DNA from: Clostridia bacterium
Lineage (GTDB): Bacteria; Bacillota; Clostridia; Oscillospirales; Acutalibacteraceae
Reading direction: 5' to 3'
Length of the DNA: 64,000 nucleotides
NCBI GenBank assembly: GCA_017403065.1
Contig: JAFQOT010000013.1
Location: 124,001-188,000, forward strand
Position numbers and translations under genes: made by a program. This document shows positions 43,056 to 52,474 of the stretch, one piece after another (the stretch's first letter is position 1; each line of letters opens with the position of its first letter). A model generated the notes under the pieces. The model was not told the origin of the DNA. It saw nothing but the letters and a program-made list of their open reading frames with translations, and ran no database searches.

Positions 43056-44513
43056 ATGCAAAACAGCAAAAGTATAAAAGTAAACTCAATACTTAATATA
43101 GTTAAAACAATATCAAGTATTATTTTCCCACTAATTACCTTTCCTTACACTTCAAGAGTTTTAGGCCCTGCAAACATCGGCAAAGTAAATTTTGGTAATT
43201 CGTTCATCAATTACTTTTCTTTGCTTGCATCCCTTGGTATATCAACCTACGCAATAAGAGAATGTTCTGCAGCCAGAAAAAGCAAGAGTAATCTAAGTAA
43301 AACTGCATCCGAGTTATTTTCCATCAATATGTGCACAACTGTTATTGCTTATGTTTTATTGGGCATAACATTGCTGTTTTTTAGGAAATTAGATTCTTAT
43401 AGAACTATTATAATTATTCAAAGTACAGCAATATTGTTTGCAACTTGGGGAGCAGACTGGCTTAACTCGGCAATGGAAGACTTTAGTTATATAACAATAC
43501 GTACTATATCGTTTCAAGTTATTTCTGTGATTTTGCTGTTTCTCTTTGTACGGGAAGCTGACGATTATATGAAATATGTTATTATTAGTATTGTATCCAC
43601 AAGCGGAGCAAACATTGCAAATATCTATTACCGTAAAAAATACTGCGATGTTCGTTTTACACTTAAAATGCGCTTAAATATTCATTTAAAGCCCATTATG
43701 CTTTTGTTTGTTATGTTAATGGCGCAAACCATCTTCAACAGTGTAGATATTACAATGCTTGGACTTATTAAGGGTGACGTTGAAGTTGGACTATACAGTA
43801 CGGCTCTTAAGATGAAAAACATTGTTGTTCAAGTGGTAGCTTCGCTGTGTTGGGTTGTTATGCCTCGAATGTCGCTATATTTCGCAGAAGACAACTGGGA
43901 AAAAATAAACGAAATGTTGAAAAAAGTTTTATCGGTCATGGTAACTATCGGCTTCCCTTCTATCGCAGGATGTGTTATTTTATCTAAAGAAATTATAGTA
44001 CTCATCGGTGGCAACAAATTTATTGATGCATCTTTGCCGTTAATCATTCTAATGCTTTCGTTTCTTGTTGATATTTTCGGAGGTTCATTCCTCGGAAATA
44101 TGGTTTGCTTGCCGGGAAAACGAGAAAGCGTATTTATGGTGGCGTGCAGCGTTGCCGCAGTTGTTAATGTAATATTAAACTACTTGTTAATCCCCATAGG
44201 TGGAGCAAGTGCGGCAGCATTTACAAGCGGTTTATCAGCGGTTGTAATATTGATTTGGCTATTAGTTAAAAAAGACCGTAGAGTTAAGTTAGATTATGTG
44301 TTTGAAGTATGTAAAGCGCCGCTTATCGGTTCTATTTTAATAATGGTATTTTGTTTAATTATAAAAAAGCTTATTGAAAATTCCATTTTACAGATTTTTG
44401 TTTGCTTATCAGGAAGCGTTGCTATATATGGACTTATACAAATTATTATGAAAAATATGCTTGTAACAATGGTGCTTGGTAGCATTAAGGAAAAATTGCA
44501 AAAAAGAATTTAA
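43056..44513 (+). CDS. Polysaccharide flippase, Wzx/MATE-like
   Basis: A 485-residue protein with 12-14 membrane helices. The N-terminal signature FPLITFPYTSRVLGPANIGK and SLGISTYAIRE are characteristic of Wzx-type polysaccharide exporters. FNSVDITMLGLIKGDVEVG lies mid-protein. It would flip the lipid-linked repeat unit across the membrane for the Wzy-like polymerase. Confidence 0.92.
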   Translation: MQNSKSIKVNSILNIVKTISSIIFPLITFPYTSRVLGPANIGKVNFGNSFINYFSLLASLGISTYAIRECSAARKSKSNLSKTASELFSINMCTTVIAYVLLGITLLFFRKLDSYRTIIIIQSTAILFATWGADWLNSAMEDFSYITIRTISFQVISVILLFLFVREADDYMKYVIISIVSTSGANIANIYYRKKYCDVRFTLKMRLNIHLKPIMLLFVMLMAQTIFNSVDITMLGLIKGDVEVGLYSTALKMKNIVVQVVASLCWVVMPRMSLYFAEDNWEKINEMLKKVLSVMVTIGFPSIAGCVILSKEIIVLIGGNKFIDASLPLIILMLSFLVDIFGGSFLGNMVCLPGKRESVFMVACSVAAVVNVILNYLLIPIGGASAAAFTSGLSAVVILIWLLVKKDRRVKLDYVFEVCKAPLIGSILIMVFCLIIKKLIENSILQIFVCLSGSVAIYGLIQIIMKNMLVTMVLGSIKEKLQKRI

Positions 44514-44528
44514 TATAAGGAGAATAAA

Positions 44529-45404
44529 ATGAATTCAAAAATAAAAATAATGGTTTGTTGCCATAAAAAAACAAATGTGTGTAAAGACGATATTTACTTG
44601 CCAATACAAGTTGGACATGCTATATCTAATTGCGAATTAGATATGCAAAAAGATGATGAGTTGTGCGGTAATAAATGTGACAACATAAGTGAATTAAACA
44701 ATATATATTGCGAAATGACCGCAATGTATTGGGCGTGGAAAAACATACGAAAAGCGTATCCTGACATTAAATATGTGGGTTTATGTCATTATAGGCGATA
44801 TTTTTTCGTGGGCAAAAACAAAATAAACGATTATTTGAAGTATTTCATTTTAAAGCTTAAAACGATTGTTAAGATAATTTTGAACAAACCCTTTGCTTCT
44901 GTAGTGTATGACCCTGTATATAATGCTTTTGATGTTACAGATAAAAGATTGCAACTCAGTAATAAAAAATTGCCTGAATTGGTTGAAAATTACGATTTAA
45001 TTGCTACTAAACCGTGCAAGCTTGTAAATACAACTGTTGGAGATTTTTTCAGCATAATAGGTCAGGATTATATCAATCTGATGACTGAAATAATTGATTC
45101 CCAATTTTCAAAATATAAGGAAAGTTATCATAAAATTATTTCCGGTAACAAAATTAGTGCAGCAAATATGCTGATATTTAAAACCGATTTATTAGATGAA
45201 TATTGTTCTTTTGTCTTTAATGTTTTACAAGAGCATATTAAGTTAATAAAGGAAAAGGGACTTTGTGATAATCCTGAAAAAGAAAAGATATACAGCCGTA
45301 TATCCGGATACTTGGCAGAGGTGCTTACTTGTACCTATATCGATTATTGCAAGGATAAATATAAATTTAAAACAATAGACAAGTGTTTTATAGAAAATCC
45401 GTGA
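44529..45404 (+). CDS. DUF4422 glycosyltransferase
   Basis: A DUF4422 protein, common in capsule and exopolysaccharide loci. IKIMVCCHKKTNVCKDD at the N-terminus, QVGHAI, NISELNNIYCEMTAMYWAWK and VGLCHYRRYF are the family hallmarks. It is predicted to be a GT-A-type glycosyltransferase. It lies immediately upstream of glf, so a galactofuranosyl transfer role is possible but not shown. Confidence 0.82.
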   Translation: MNSKIKIMVCCHKKTNVCKDDIYLPIQVGHAISNCELDMQKDDELCGNKCDNISELNNIYCEMTAMYWAWKNIRKAYPDIKYVGLCHYRRYFFVGKNKINDYLKYFILKLKTIVKIILNKPFASVVYDPVYNAFDVTDKRLQLSNKKLPELVENYDLIATKPCKLVNTTVGDFFSIIGQDYINLMTEIIDSQFSKYKESYHKIISGNKISAANMLIFKTDLLDEYCSFVFNVLQEHIKLIKEKGLCDNPEKEKIYSRISGYLAEVLTCTYIDYCKDKYKFKTIDKCFIENP

Positions 45405-45423
45405 AAGAATTAAGGTAATAGTT

Positions 45424-46536
45424 ATGTATGATTATTTAGTAGTAGGTTCAGGATTATATGGCTCTGTTTTTGCTCGTGAAGCAACTAACAAAGGGTATAA
45501 GGTTTTGGTTATAGATAAAAGAAATCATATAGGCGGAAATATCTATACCGAAAAAGTTGAGGGTATAAATTTTCACAAATACGGCGCCCATATATTTCAT
45601 ACTAATATTAAAGAAGTGTGGGACTATTTAAATCAATTTTGCACATTTAACCGTTTTACTAACAGTCCTGTAGCCAATTATAAAGGTGAGTTATACTCAC
45701 TTCCCTTTAATATGTATACATTTAATAAAATGTGGGGGGTTGTAACTCCTCAAGAAGCAATGGCTAAAATTGAAGAGCAAAAAGGCGAAATCAAAGGTGA
45801 GCCACAAAACCTTGAAGAACAGGCTATCTCATTAGTTGGTCGTGACATTTACGAAAAATTGATAAAAGGATATACAGAAAAACAGTGGGGACGCGATTGC
45901 AAGGATTTACCGTCGTTTATTATTAAGCGTCTGCCCGTTAGGTTTACTTTTGACAACAATTATTTCAATGCTCTTTATCAAGGAATACCTATTGGCGGAT
46001 ATACTAAGATGATTGAAAATATTCTTGACGGAATTGAAGTAATTTTAGGACAAGATTATTTAAAAGATAGAGAAAAATGGAACAGTATGGCTAAGAAAAT
46101 TGTTTATACCGGTCCTATTGATGCTTTTTATGATTATAAATTCGGCGCGCTGGAATACCGTTCTGTCCGTTTTGAAAACGAGGTTTTAGATATTCCGAAT
46201 TTCCAAGGAAATGCCGCCGTTAACTATACAGACAGAGAAACGCCCTGGACCAGAATTATTGAGCATAAATGGTTTGAGTTCGGCAACGACGAGCAGGGTA
46301 ATCCACTTCCAAAGACCATAATCAGCCGCGAATACAGCTCTGAATGGAAGCTTGGCGATGAACCGTATTATCCGGTAAATGACAATAAAAACGGTGCTCT
46401 TTTCTTAAAGTATAAAGAATTGTCACAACAAGAAAAGAATGTGATTTTCGGCGGACGACTGGGCGAATATAAATACTATGATATGGATGCTACAGTTGCA
46501 TCGGTATTAGATAAATGTAAAGAAGTATTTGAATAA
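45424..46536 (+). CDS. glf: UDP-galactopyranose mutase Glf
   Basis: This flavoenzyme interconverts UDP-galactopyranose and UDP-galactofuranose. The FAD loop VVGSGLYGSVFAREA, DKRNHIGGNIYTE, HKYGAHIFHTN, the ring-contraction region YTEKQWGRDCKDLP and the terminal GGRLGEYKYYDMDATVASV are all present. Length 370 is normal. It is the last gene of the operon and implies galactofuranose in the product. Confidence 0.97.
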   Translation: MYDYLVVGSGLYGSVFAREATNKGYKVLVIDKRNHIGGNIYTEKVEGINFHKYGAHIFHTNIKEVWDYLNQFCTFNRFTNSPVANYKGELYSLPFNMYTFNKMWGVVTPQEAMAKIEEQKGEIKGEPQNLEEQAISLVGRDIYEKLIKGYTEKQWGRDCKDLPSFIIKRLPVRFTFDNNYFNALYQGIPIGGYTKMIENILDGIEVILGQDYLKDREKWNSMAKKIVYTGPIDAFYDYKFGALEYRSVRFENEVLDIPNFQGNAAVNYTDRETPWTRIIEHKWFEFGNDEQGNPLPKTIISREYSSEWKLGDEPYYPVNDNKNGALFLKYKELSQQEKNVIFGGRLGEYKYYDMDATVASVLDKCKEVFE

Positions 46537-46550
46537 TTTTTATTTCATAA

Positions 46551-46591
46551 ATACCACACCCCAAAAGTTTAAAACTTTTGGGGTGTGGTAT
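46551..46591. terminator. Long bidirectional terminator (20-bp perfect arms)
   Basis: Arms 46551-46570 and 46572-46591 are perfect inverted copies around a single A. They lie between the convergent ends of glf (+) and aroF (-). A- and T-rich flanks exist on both sides, so the hairpin can serve both strands. Confidence 0.85.
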
Positions 46592-46609
46592 TATCATTTT
46601 CTTTTTTGT

Positions 46610-47641
46610 TTATTCTAATGTATCTGCTATTTTGTAAATAAGCTGGCGTGTCTTATCCCAACCAAGACACGGATCGGTAATTGATTTGCCGTAAATATGC
46701 TCCCCTATTTTTTGAGCGCCATCCTCTATATAGCTTTCGATCATAAGACCCTTTACCATATTCTTAACATCCTTGTTATGATTACGGCTGTAAACAACAT
46801 CATTAGCTATTCTTATTTGCTCTAAATACTGTTTGCCTGAATTTGCGTGGTTTGTATCTACAATAGCGGCAGGATTAGCAAGACCTGATTTTTGATAAAT
46901 TTCGAATAGTCTTACCAAATCTTCATAATGGTAGTTAGAAACACATTTGCCTGCGTAATCAACATAACCTCTCATAATAGCGTGCGCTAAGGGGTTGCCC
47001 TCGCTTACACATTCCCAACCTCTGTAAATAAAGGTATGTTTATGCTGTGCAGCCGTTATGGCATTCATCATAATTGATAAATCGCCGCTTGTGGGATTTT
47101 TCATTCCTACAGGGATTGCTATACCGCTTGCCGCAAGTCTGTGCTGTTGATTTTCTACTGAACGAGCGCCAACCGCAACATAAGACAAAAGGTCAGATAA
47201 ATAACGGTGGTTATCGGGATAAAGCATCTCATCCGCGCAGGTAAATCCATAGTCCCTAAGAGCAGACATATGTAAATCACGTATAGAAAGAATACCGTTA
47301 AACATATCAGGAGTTTCGTCAGGGTCAGGCTGATGAAGCATACCCTTGTATCCGTCACCTGTAGTACGGGGTTTATTTGTATAAATACGGGGAATTATTA
47401 AAATTTTATCCTTTACCTCATCCTCGACAGTACGAAGACGGCTGATATAATCAAGCACAGGCTCTTTACTGTCAGCAGAGCAAGGACCGATTATAAGTAT
47501 AAACTTATCGCTTTCCCCTGTAAATATTTTTTTGATTTCTTCATCTCTTTGTGCTTTTATAGCCGCTAAATCCTCAGTAACAGGATAACGTGTCTTAACC
47601 TGCTTTGGTATAGGTAATTTTCTTACAAAGTTTAAATTCAT
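46610..47641 (-). CDS. aroF: 3-deoxy-7-phosphoheptulonate synthase (class I DAHP synthase)
   Basis: This enzyme condenses PEP and erythrose-4-phosphate, the first shikimate step. Motifs of the AroF/G/H class are ILIIGPCSADSKEPVLDYI, RIYTNKPRTTGDGYKGM, GARSVENQQHR, GMKNPTSGD and VDTNHANSGKQY (metal ligands). There is no fused ACT or chorismate mutase domain. ATG at 47641 has CGGAGG upstream; an upstream TTG is dismissed. It is the last gene of the aromatic operon. Confidence 0.96.
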   Translation of the reverse strand: MNLNFVRKLPIPKQVKTRYPVTEDLAAIKAQRDEEIKKIFTGESDKFILIIGPCSADSKEPVLDYISRLRTVEDEVKDKILIIPRIYTNKPRTTGDGYKGMLHQPDPDETPDMFNGILSIRDLHMSALRDYGFTCADEMLYPDNHRYLSDLLSYVAVGARSVENQQHRLAASGIAIPVGMKNPTSGDLSIMMNAITAAQHKHTFIYRGWECVSEGNPLAHAIMRGYVDYAGKCVSNYHYEDLVRLFEIYQKSGLANPAAIVDTNHANSGKQYLEQIRIANDVVYSRNHNKDVKNMVKGLMIESYIEDGAQKIGEHIYGKSITDPCLGWDKTRQLIYKIADTLE

Positions 47642-47655
47642 AATTATAGCCTCCG

Positions 47656-48513
47656 TCAATTTTTATCAAAAAGCTTTCGTCTTTGGGTTGATAAACGCAT
47701 CATTTCGCGCATACCCTCTCTATCGTCCGCCTTAATTTTATTATATAATTCATCAAATGATGCTTTAAATTTATCCATCTCATTAAGTAAGCAATCCTTA
47801 TTGCTAAGAAACAGCTCACTCCACATTTCATCATTTATACGGGCAATTCGTGTTAAATCCCTGAAAGAGTCGCCTGTGTACTTTTCAAGCTCAGGCGTAT
47901 TATTACAACACATTAAAGATACGGCAATACAGTGTGTAAGCTGAGATAAAAAGGCTATCATTTCATCGTGCTCTTCAACCGAAAGAATAGCAACCTGTTT
48001 AAAGCCTAAAAGCTCACCAATATTACAGCATAATTCAATAGCCTCTGTTGTGTTCTTTTCGGTGGGAACAACAATATAGTTAGCGCCCTTAAAAATTGTC
48101 TCATCGCTGTTTTCAACACCCGAAACCTCTTTACCAGCCATTGGGTGAGCCGAAATAAATTCAACATCTTCTCTTAAAATATCCTGAATTTCCCTCACAA
48201 TACAGCCCTTAACACCTGTAACGTCGGTTATTACTGCAGAAGCTTTAAAATACTGTTGATTTTTCTTTATCCATTCTATAAAAATGTGAGGATATAAAGC
48301 AAAAATCACCAAATCGGCCTCGCCTATTATTTCAGGGTCAATTTTTGTTGTACCCTTATCGATTATACCCTTTTCTAATGCAAAATCAATAGAATCGGCA
48401 TCTTTAGTTATTGCGGTTACATAAAATCCTAATTTTTTAAGAGCCTTAGCATAGCTTCCGCCTAAAAGACCCAATCCTACAATAAGTATATTTATTTTTT
48501 TAATCAATTTCAT
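47656..48513 (-). CDS. tyrA: Prephenate dehydrogenase TyrA
   Basis: TyrA makes 4-hydroxyphenylpyruvate for tyrosine, using NAD(P)+. The Rossmann loop ILIVGLGLLGGSYAKAL is at the N-terminus. VTGVKGCI, ISAHPMAGKEVSGVENSD (catalytic His) and LTHCIAVSLM follow. There is no C-terminal ACT domain, so feedback control probably acts elsewhere. It overlaps the aroA end by 14 bp. Confidence 0.95.
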   Translation of the reverse strand: MKLIKKINILIVGLGLLGGSYAKALKKLGFYVTAITKDADSIDFALEKGIIDKGTTKIDPEIIGEADLVIFALYPHIFIEWIKKNQQYFKASAVITDVTGVKGCIVREIQDILREDVEFISAHPMAGKEVSGVENSDETIFKGANYIVVPTEKNTTEAIELCCNIGELLGFKQVAILSVEEHDEMIAFLSQLTHCIAVSLMCCNNTPELEKYTGDSFRDLTRIARINDEMWSELFLSNKDCLLNEMDKFKASFDELYNKIKADDREGMREMMRLSTQRRKLFDKN

Positions 48514-49717
48514 TTGTTGTCACACAGATTCCTATTTCCTTTAATTTTTCAAAAAAATCGGGAAAGCTTTTTGCCACAGCCTCGCAACCGTAAATTTCGC
48601 CGCCTGTTAAAGTGGCTAAAATGCTTAATGACATTACTATTCTATGGTCATTATGACTAAGTAAAGGCACCTGAGGTGTTTTAAGGCAGCACTTTTCTAC
48701 TGTTATTTTATTTTCCTCTACTAAAACATTACAACCAAATTTTTTAAGCTCTGCTGCCATAGCGGTGCCACGGTCACTTTCCTTGATTTTAAGTCGGTGT
48801 GTACCTGTAAATACTGCGCCGTTATTTGCTGCTGCCAATGCCATTAAAACAGGACCTAAATCAGGGCAGTCTGAAATATCCACCGTAGGTGTTCCCTTTG
48901 TCAATAAAGGAAAAATCTCCTTATAAACCCTGTCGCCCTGAACACTTGCTTCATCAAGTCCCTTTACCAAAACATTACCGCCTATATAGTTAAAGGCATC
49001 AAAAAAAGCCGCATTAGAATAATCGCCCTCTACCCTTAACTTGCGTTTTTTATAGGTCTGGTTACCTTTGATATAAATTGTATGCTCGTCTGCCCTGCTG
49101 GCTCGCACGCCGAAATCAGCAAGGGCTTTGATTGTCAATCCCAAATAAGAGCCACTTTCAAGAGCACCCTCAATTTGTATCTCACTGTCTTTTTCTAAAA
49201 GGGGTAACGCAAACATAAGCCCGCTTATAAACTGACTTGAAATATCCCCTTTTACAGAATATTTTCCGCTTAATAATCTTCCCTTTAATAAAACCTGATT
49301 TTCTTTTTGAACAAAAGGTATTTTTTGCTCTCGGCACAGCTTTTCGTATACCGCTAACGAACGTTTAAAAAGCCTTTCAGAGCCAGTAAGCAAAATTTCT
49401 TTATCAAACAAAAGGCTTATAGGAATTAAAAATCTTAAGGTGCTGCCACTTTCATCGCAAAAAAGCGTATTTGAGTAAATATCCCCATTAGTATCAATTC
49501 CGCCGATTTTAACATCATCGCCCTCTATTTGAATATCCGCCCCCAAAGCCTTAAGGCAGCTAAGTGTTGCTTTTATATCCTTAGAAAAATCTACACCGCA
49601 GATTTGTGATTTGTATTTGGATAAAGCGGCGCAAATTAAATATCTGTGCGCCATACTTTTAGAGGGAGGAGCTGACACGCATCCAAAGGCTTTACTTTTT
49701 TCAATTTTTGCTATCAT
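48500..49717 (-). CDS. aroA: 3-phosphoshikimate 1-carboxyvinyltransferase (EPSP synthase)
   Basis: This enzyme adds enolpyruvate to shikimate-3-phosphate and is the glyphosate target. PPSKSMAHRYLICAAL is the phosphate-binding N-terminus, with DESGSTLRFLIPI (the conserved GS/TLRF element), GDISSQFISGLMFALPLL and the C-terminal KESDRGTAMAAELKKFG. The LLSHNDHRIVMSLSI signature is also clear. It is shorter (405 residues) than the E. coli enzyme, as in other Clostridia. Confidence 0.96.
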   Translation of the reverse strand: MIAKIEKSKAFGCVSAPPSKSMAHRYLICAALSKYKSQICGVDFSKDIKATLSCLKALGADIQIEGDDVKIGGIDTNGDIYSNTLFCDESGSTLRFLIPISLLFDKEILLTGSERLFKRSLAVYEKLCREQKIPFVQKENQVLLKGRLLSGKYSVKGDISSQFISGLMFALPLLEKDSEIQIEGALESGSYLGLTIKALADFGVRASRADEHTIYIKGNQTYKKRKLRVEGDYSNAAFFDAFNYIGGNVLVKGLDEASVQGDRVYKEIFPLLTKGTPTVDISDCPDLGPVLMALAAANNGAVFTGTHRLKIKESDRGTAMAAELKKFGCNVLVEENKITVEKCCLKTPQVPLLSHNDHRIVMSLSILATLTGGEIYGCEAVAKSFPDFFEKLKEIGICVTTNEID

Positions 49718-50151
49718 TTATTGTCGCCCAGCTCTCTTAAATAATCCACCGCTTCTATATATCCCTTTATTCCGTGACCTGTAATTGTTTTAACACAGGC
49801 GCTTCGTATAAAGCTTATTTGACGGAAATCCTCCCGCTTGGAAAGGTCAGAAATATGCACCTCAACCGTTGGTATACCCACCGATTTTACTGCATCAAGC
49901 AAAGCGATGCTTGTGTGGGTGTAGGCACCGGGATTTATAACAATACCGTCGATTTTTCCGTAAGCTTTTTGAATAGCCGTCACTAAATCACCTTCGTGGT
50001 TTGACTGATAAAGCTTCACCCTTACACCCTTAAGCTTACAATGATTTTTTATATTTTTACAAAGAAAACCAAAATCTTCTTTTCCGTAAATATCAGGCTC
50101 ACGTACGCCTAACATATTTATATTTGGTCCGTTAATTACTAAAATTTTCAC
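49714..50151 (-). CDS. aroQ: Type II 3-dehydroquinate dehydratase AroQ
   Basis: A dodecameric type II dehydroquinase, third shikimate step. The N-terminal INGPNINMLGVREPDIYG, the catalytic Tyr/Arg loop, YQSNHEGDLVTAIQKA, INPGAYTHTSIALLDA and VEVHISDLSKREDFR are textbook. Length 145 is normal. It overlaps both neighbours by 4 bp. Confidence 0.97.
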   Translation of the reverse strand: MKILVINGPNINMLGVREPDIYGKEDFGFLCKNIKNHCKLKGVRVKLYQSNHEGDLVTAIQKAYGKIDGIVINPGAYTHTSIALLDAVKSVGIPTVEVHISDLSKREDFRQISFIRSACVKTITGHGIKGYIEAVDYLRELGDNK

Positions 50152-51383
50152 CCAATCGCCTCTAATACTTTATTTAGATTTTCCTCAATACTACCGTCTG
50201 CCTTTATTACAATATCGGCGCTTTTGCAATATAAGCCGTATCTTTCGTTATAACGTTTTTCTAATGCATCCCGGCTACTTGATAAAGGTCGGTCATCAGT
50301 AGTAATTAGTTTATCCAACGGTCTGTCAAGAAAAATCACCTTTCCGTTAGCCTTTAACAAATCAATATTCTCTTTATTTAAGACTACTCCCCCACCTGTA
50401 GCTACAACAACACCTTGCTTTAATGCTATTTGGGAAATCACTTGTGTTTCAATTATCCTAAATCCCTTTTCACCCACAAGACTAAAAATTTGAGGAATAG
50501 ATTTTCCTTCTTTTTTAACTATTTCTTCATCAGAGTCAACAAAGGTTTTAGAAATTTTAGTTGCTAAAGCTTTACCTATGGTCGTTTTACCGCTTGTTGG
50601 CATACCAATAAGAATAATATTTTCCTTTTCCCCTAAAAGCTTCTTATAAATTCGCTCTATTTCACAAGATGAAATTTTGCTATCGGTAAATTTTTCTGAT
50701 GCAAAAACTGCCTGAGCCACAAGCATATATAGTCCGCCGATAGCCTTAATACCCTTATTTTTAGCATCTAAAACAAGTCTTGAATTAAGAGGATTATACA
50801 CCGCATCAATCAAAGCGCTAAGCTTTTTAAAATTATCAATACTTAATGCCTTGGTTTGTACATTGGGATACATTCCGCAAGGGGTAGTGTTGATTATAAT
50901 ATCAGCGTCGTTATGCAAGCTCTGAGCTGTATGATAATCAATAAGACCATCTTTAGCAGTACGTGATACACGATATATTTCTCTTGCGCCTAAATTTTTA
51001 GCAACTACAAATGCAGTTTTTGATGTGCCGCCGCTACCTAAAATTAAAACCTTTTTATCCTTTATATCTATTTTCTCAAAGGCTATTAACGCTTCTAAAC
51101 CTAAGCAGTCGGTATTATAGCCATATAGTTTGCCGTTCTTATTAACAACTGTGTTTACAGCCCCTATTTCCTCTGCTTTTTTGTCGATTTCATAAAGATA
51201 AGGTATTACATCCTGCTTGTAAGGAATTGTTACATTTATAGCCTTAAAATCCGCCTTTTCCATAAAAGAGGCGAATTCCTCTTTTGGTATTTCCTTTAAT
51301 TCATAGGTATAATCACTTAACTCGTTATGTACAATTTTTGAAAAGCTATGGCCTAACTTTTCACCTATAAGACCGTATTCCAT
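50148..51383 (-). CDS. aroE: Bifunctional shikimate dehydrogenase-shikimate kinase (AroE-AroK fusion)
   Basis: Residues 1 to about 250 are AroE: YGLIGEKLGHSFSKIVHN, NVTIPYKQDV, VNTVV, YNTDCLG, LILGSGGTSKTAF and NTTPCGMYP. From about residue 258 shikimate kinase follows: IILIGMPTSGKTTIGKALA (Walker A), DSDEEI, VATGGGVVL and TDDRPL. The two activities (fourth and fifth steps) sit on one 411-residue chain, in one frame. The start ATG at 51383 shares a base with the aroC stop (TAATG); an upstream in-frame start at 51431 would overlap aroC. Confidence 0.95.
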   Translation of the reverse strand: MEYGLIGEKLGHSFSKIVHNELSDYTYELKEIPKEEFASFMEKADFKAINVTIPYKQDVIPYLYEIDKKAEEIGAVNTVVNKNGKLYGYNTDCLGLEALIAFEKIDIKDKKVLILGSGGTSKTAFVVAKNLGAREIYRVSRTAKDGLIDYHTAQSLHNDADIIINTTPCGMYPNVQTKALSIDNFKKLSALIDAVYNPLNSRLVLDAKNKGIKAIGGLYMLVAQAVFASEKFTDSKISSCEIERIYKKLLGEKENIILIGMPTSGKTTIGKALATKISKTFVDSDEEIVKKEGKSIPQIFSLVGEKGFRIIETQVISQIALKQGVVVATGGGVVLNKENIDLLKANGKVIFLDRPLDKLITTDDRPLSSSRDALEKRYNERYGLYCKSADIVIKADGSIEENLNKVLEAIG

Positions 51384-52474
51384 TATTTTACCAACCAGTC
51401 TGTACCGAATCTTTGAGAAAGTATATCGCAAAGAACTATTGCGGTTATACTGTCAACCACAACCCTTGCTCTATGTACAATACAGGGGTCGTGTCTGCCC
51501 TTTGCGGTCAACTCGGTATCCTCTTTCTTAATATAATCAATAGTTTGCTGAGCTTTACTTATAGTAGGTGTAGGCTTAACAGCGCACCTAAATGTAATAG
51601 GCATTCCGTTAGAAATACCCCCGTTTATTCCGCCGTTGTTGTTTGTAAGTGTGGTAACAAGTCCGTTTTTCATTCTAAAGCTGTCATTAGCCTCAGAGCC
51701 TTTCATATCTGCTATAGCAAACCCAGCTCCAAATTCAACGCCCTTTATTGCAGGAATTGAAAACAACGCGTGGGATAACATACTCTCAATACTATCAAAC
51801 CACGGCTCTCCCACACCGACAGGCATACCTATTACAGCAGTTTCAAGCACACCGCCAACACTGTCTCCCTGTGATTTTGCATTTAGTATTGCCTGTTTCA
51901 TTTCCTCTGCTTTTGTATTATCAATAACGGCAAATTCCTTATTATTTAATTGGAAAATTTCACTTTCAATATCACTAAAAGCCTTATCCTCTATTCCAGC
52001 CAGACGTGAAATATGAGTGCCTATAAAAATACCCTTTTGCCGTAATGCAGAAATAGCAATAGCTCCTGCCGCAACGATGCCAGCGGTAATTCTGCCGCTA
52101 AAATGCCCGCCGCCGCGATAATCTTCAAAGCCGTGATATTTTTCATAAGCTGTGAAATCTGCATGTCCGGGTCTTGCCTTAGATGAAATTTCGCCGTAAT
52201 CCTTAGATTTTGTATTTTCATTAGGTATAACGATACAAACAGGTGTACCTGTGGTTTTTCCCTCGAAAACACCGCTTATTATTTCGAATTTATCAGTCTC
52301 AACCCTTGGAGTAGAAATTTGACCTACAGGTCGGCGAAGACTTAACTGGTTTGCAATAAAATCACTGTCAACAGTAATTCCAGGGGCAATTCCGTCAAGA
52401 ACAGCTCCTATAGCTTCACCGTGACTCTCACCGAAAAGGGTGATTTTAACATTTGTACCTAAGGTGTTTTTCAT
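51383..52474 (-). CDS. aroC: Chorismate synthase AroC
   Basis: AroC is the last shikimate step, a reduced-FMN-dependent lyase giving chorismate. FGESHGEAIGAVLDG, RRPVGQISTPRVETD, ARPGHADFTAYEKYHGFEDY (in parts), RGGGHFSGR and NGGINGGISNGMPITFR are family signatures. GRHDPCIVHRA lies near the C-terminus. It overlaps aroB by 4 bp (ATGA). Confidence 0.97.
   Translation of the reverse strand: MKNTLGTNVKITLFGESHGEAIGAVLDGIAPGITVDSDFIANQLSLRRPVGQISTPRVETDKFEIISGVFEGKTTGTPVCIVIPNENTKSKDYGEISSKARPGHADFTAYEKYHGFEDYRGGGHFSGRITAGIVAAGAIAISALRQKGIFIGTHISRLAGIEDKAFSDIESEIFQLNNKEFAVIDNTKAEEMKQAILNAKSQGDSVGGVLETAVIGMPVGVGEPWFDSIESMLSHALFSIPAIKGVEFGAGFAIADMKGSEANDSFRMKNGLVTTLTNNNGGINGGISNGMPITFRCAVKPTPTISKAQQTIDYIKKEDTELTAKGRHDPCIVHRARVVVDSITAIVLCDILSQRFGTDWLVK

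Noticed and set aside
51636..52016. 126-residue plus-strand open frame
   Set aside because: Antisense shadow of aroC.
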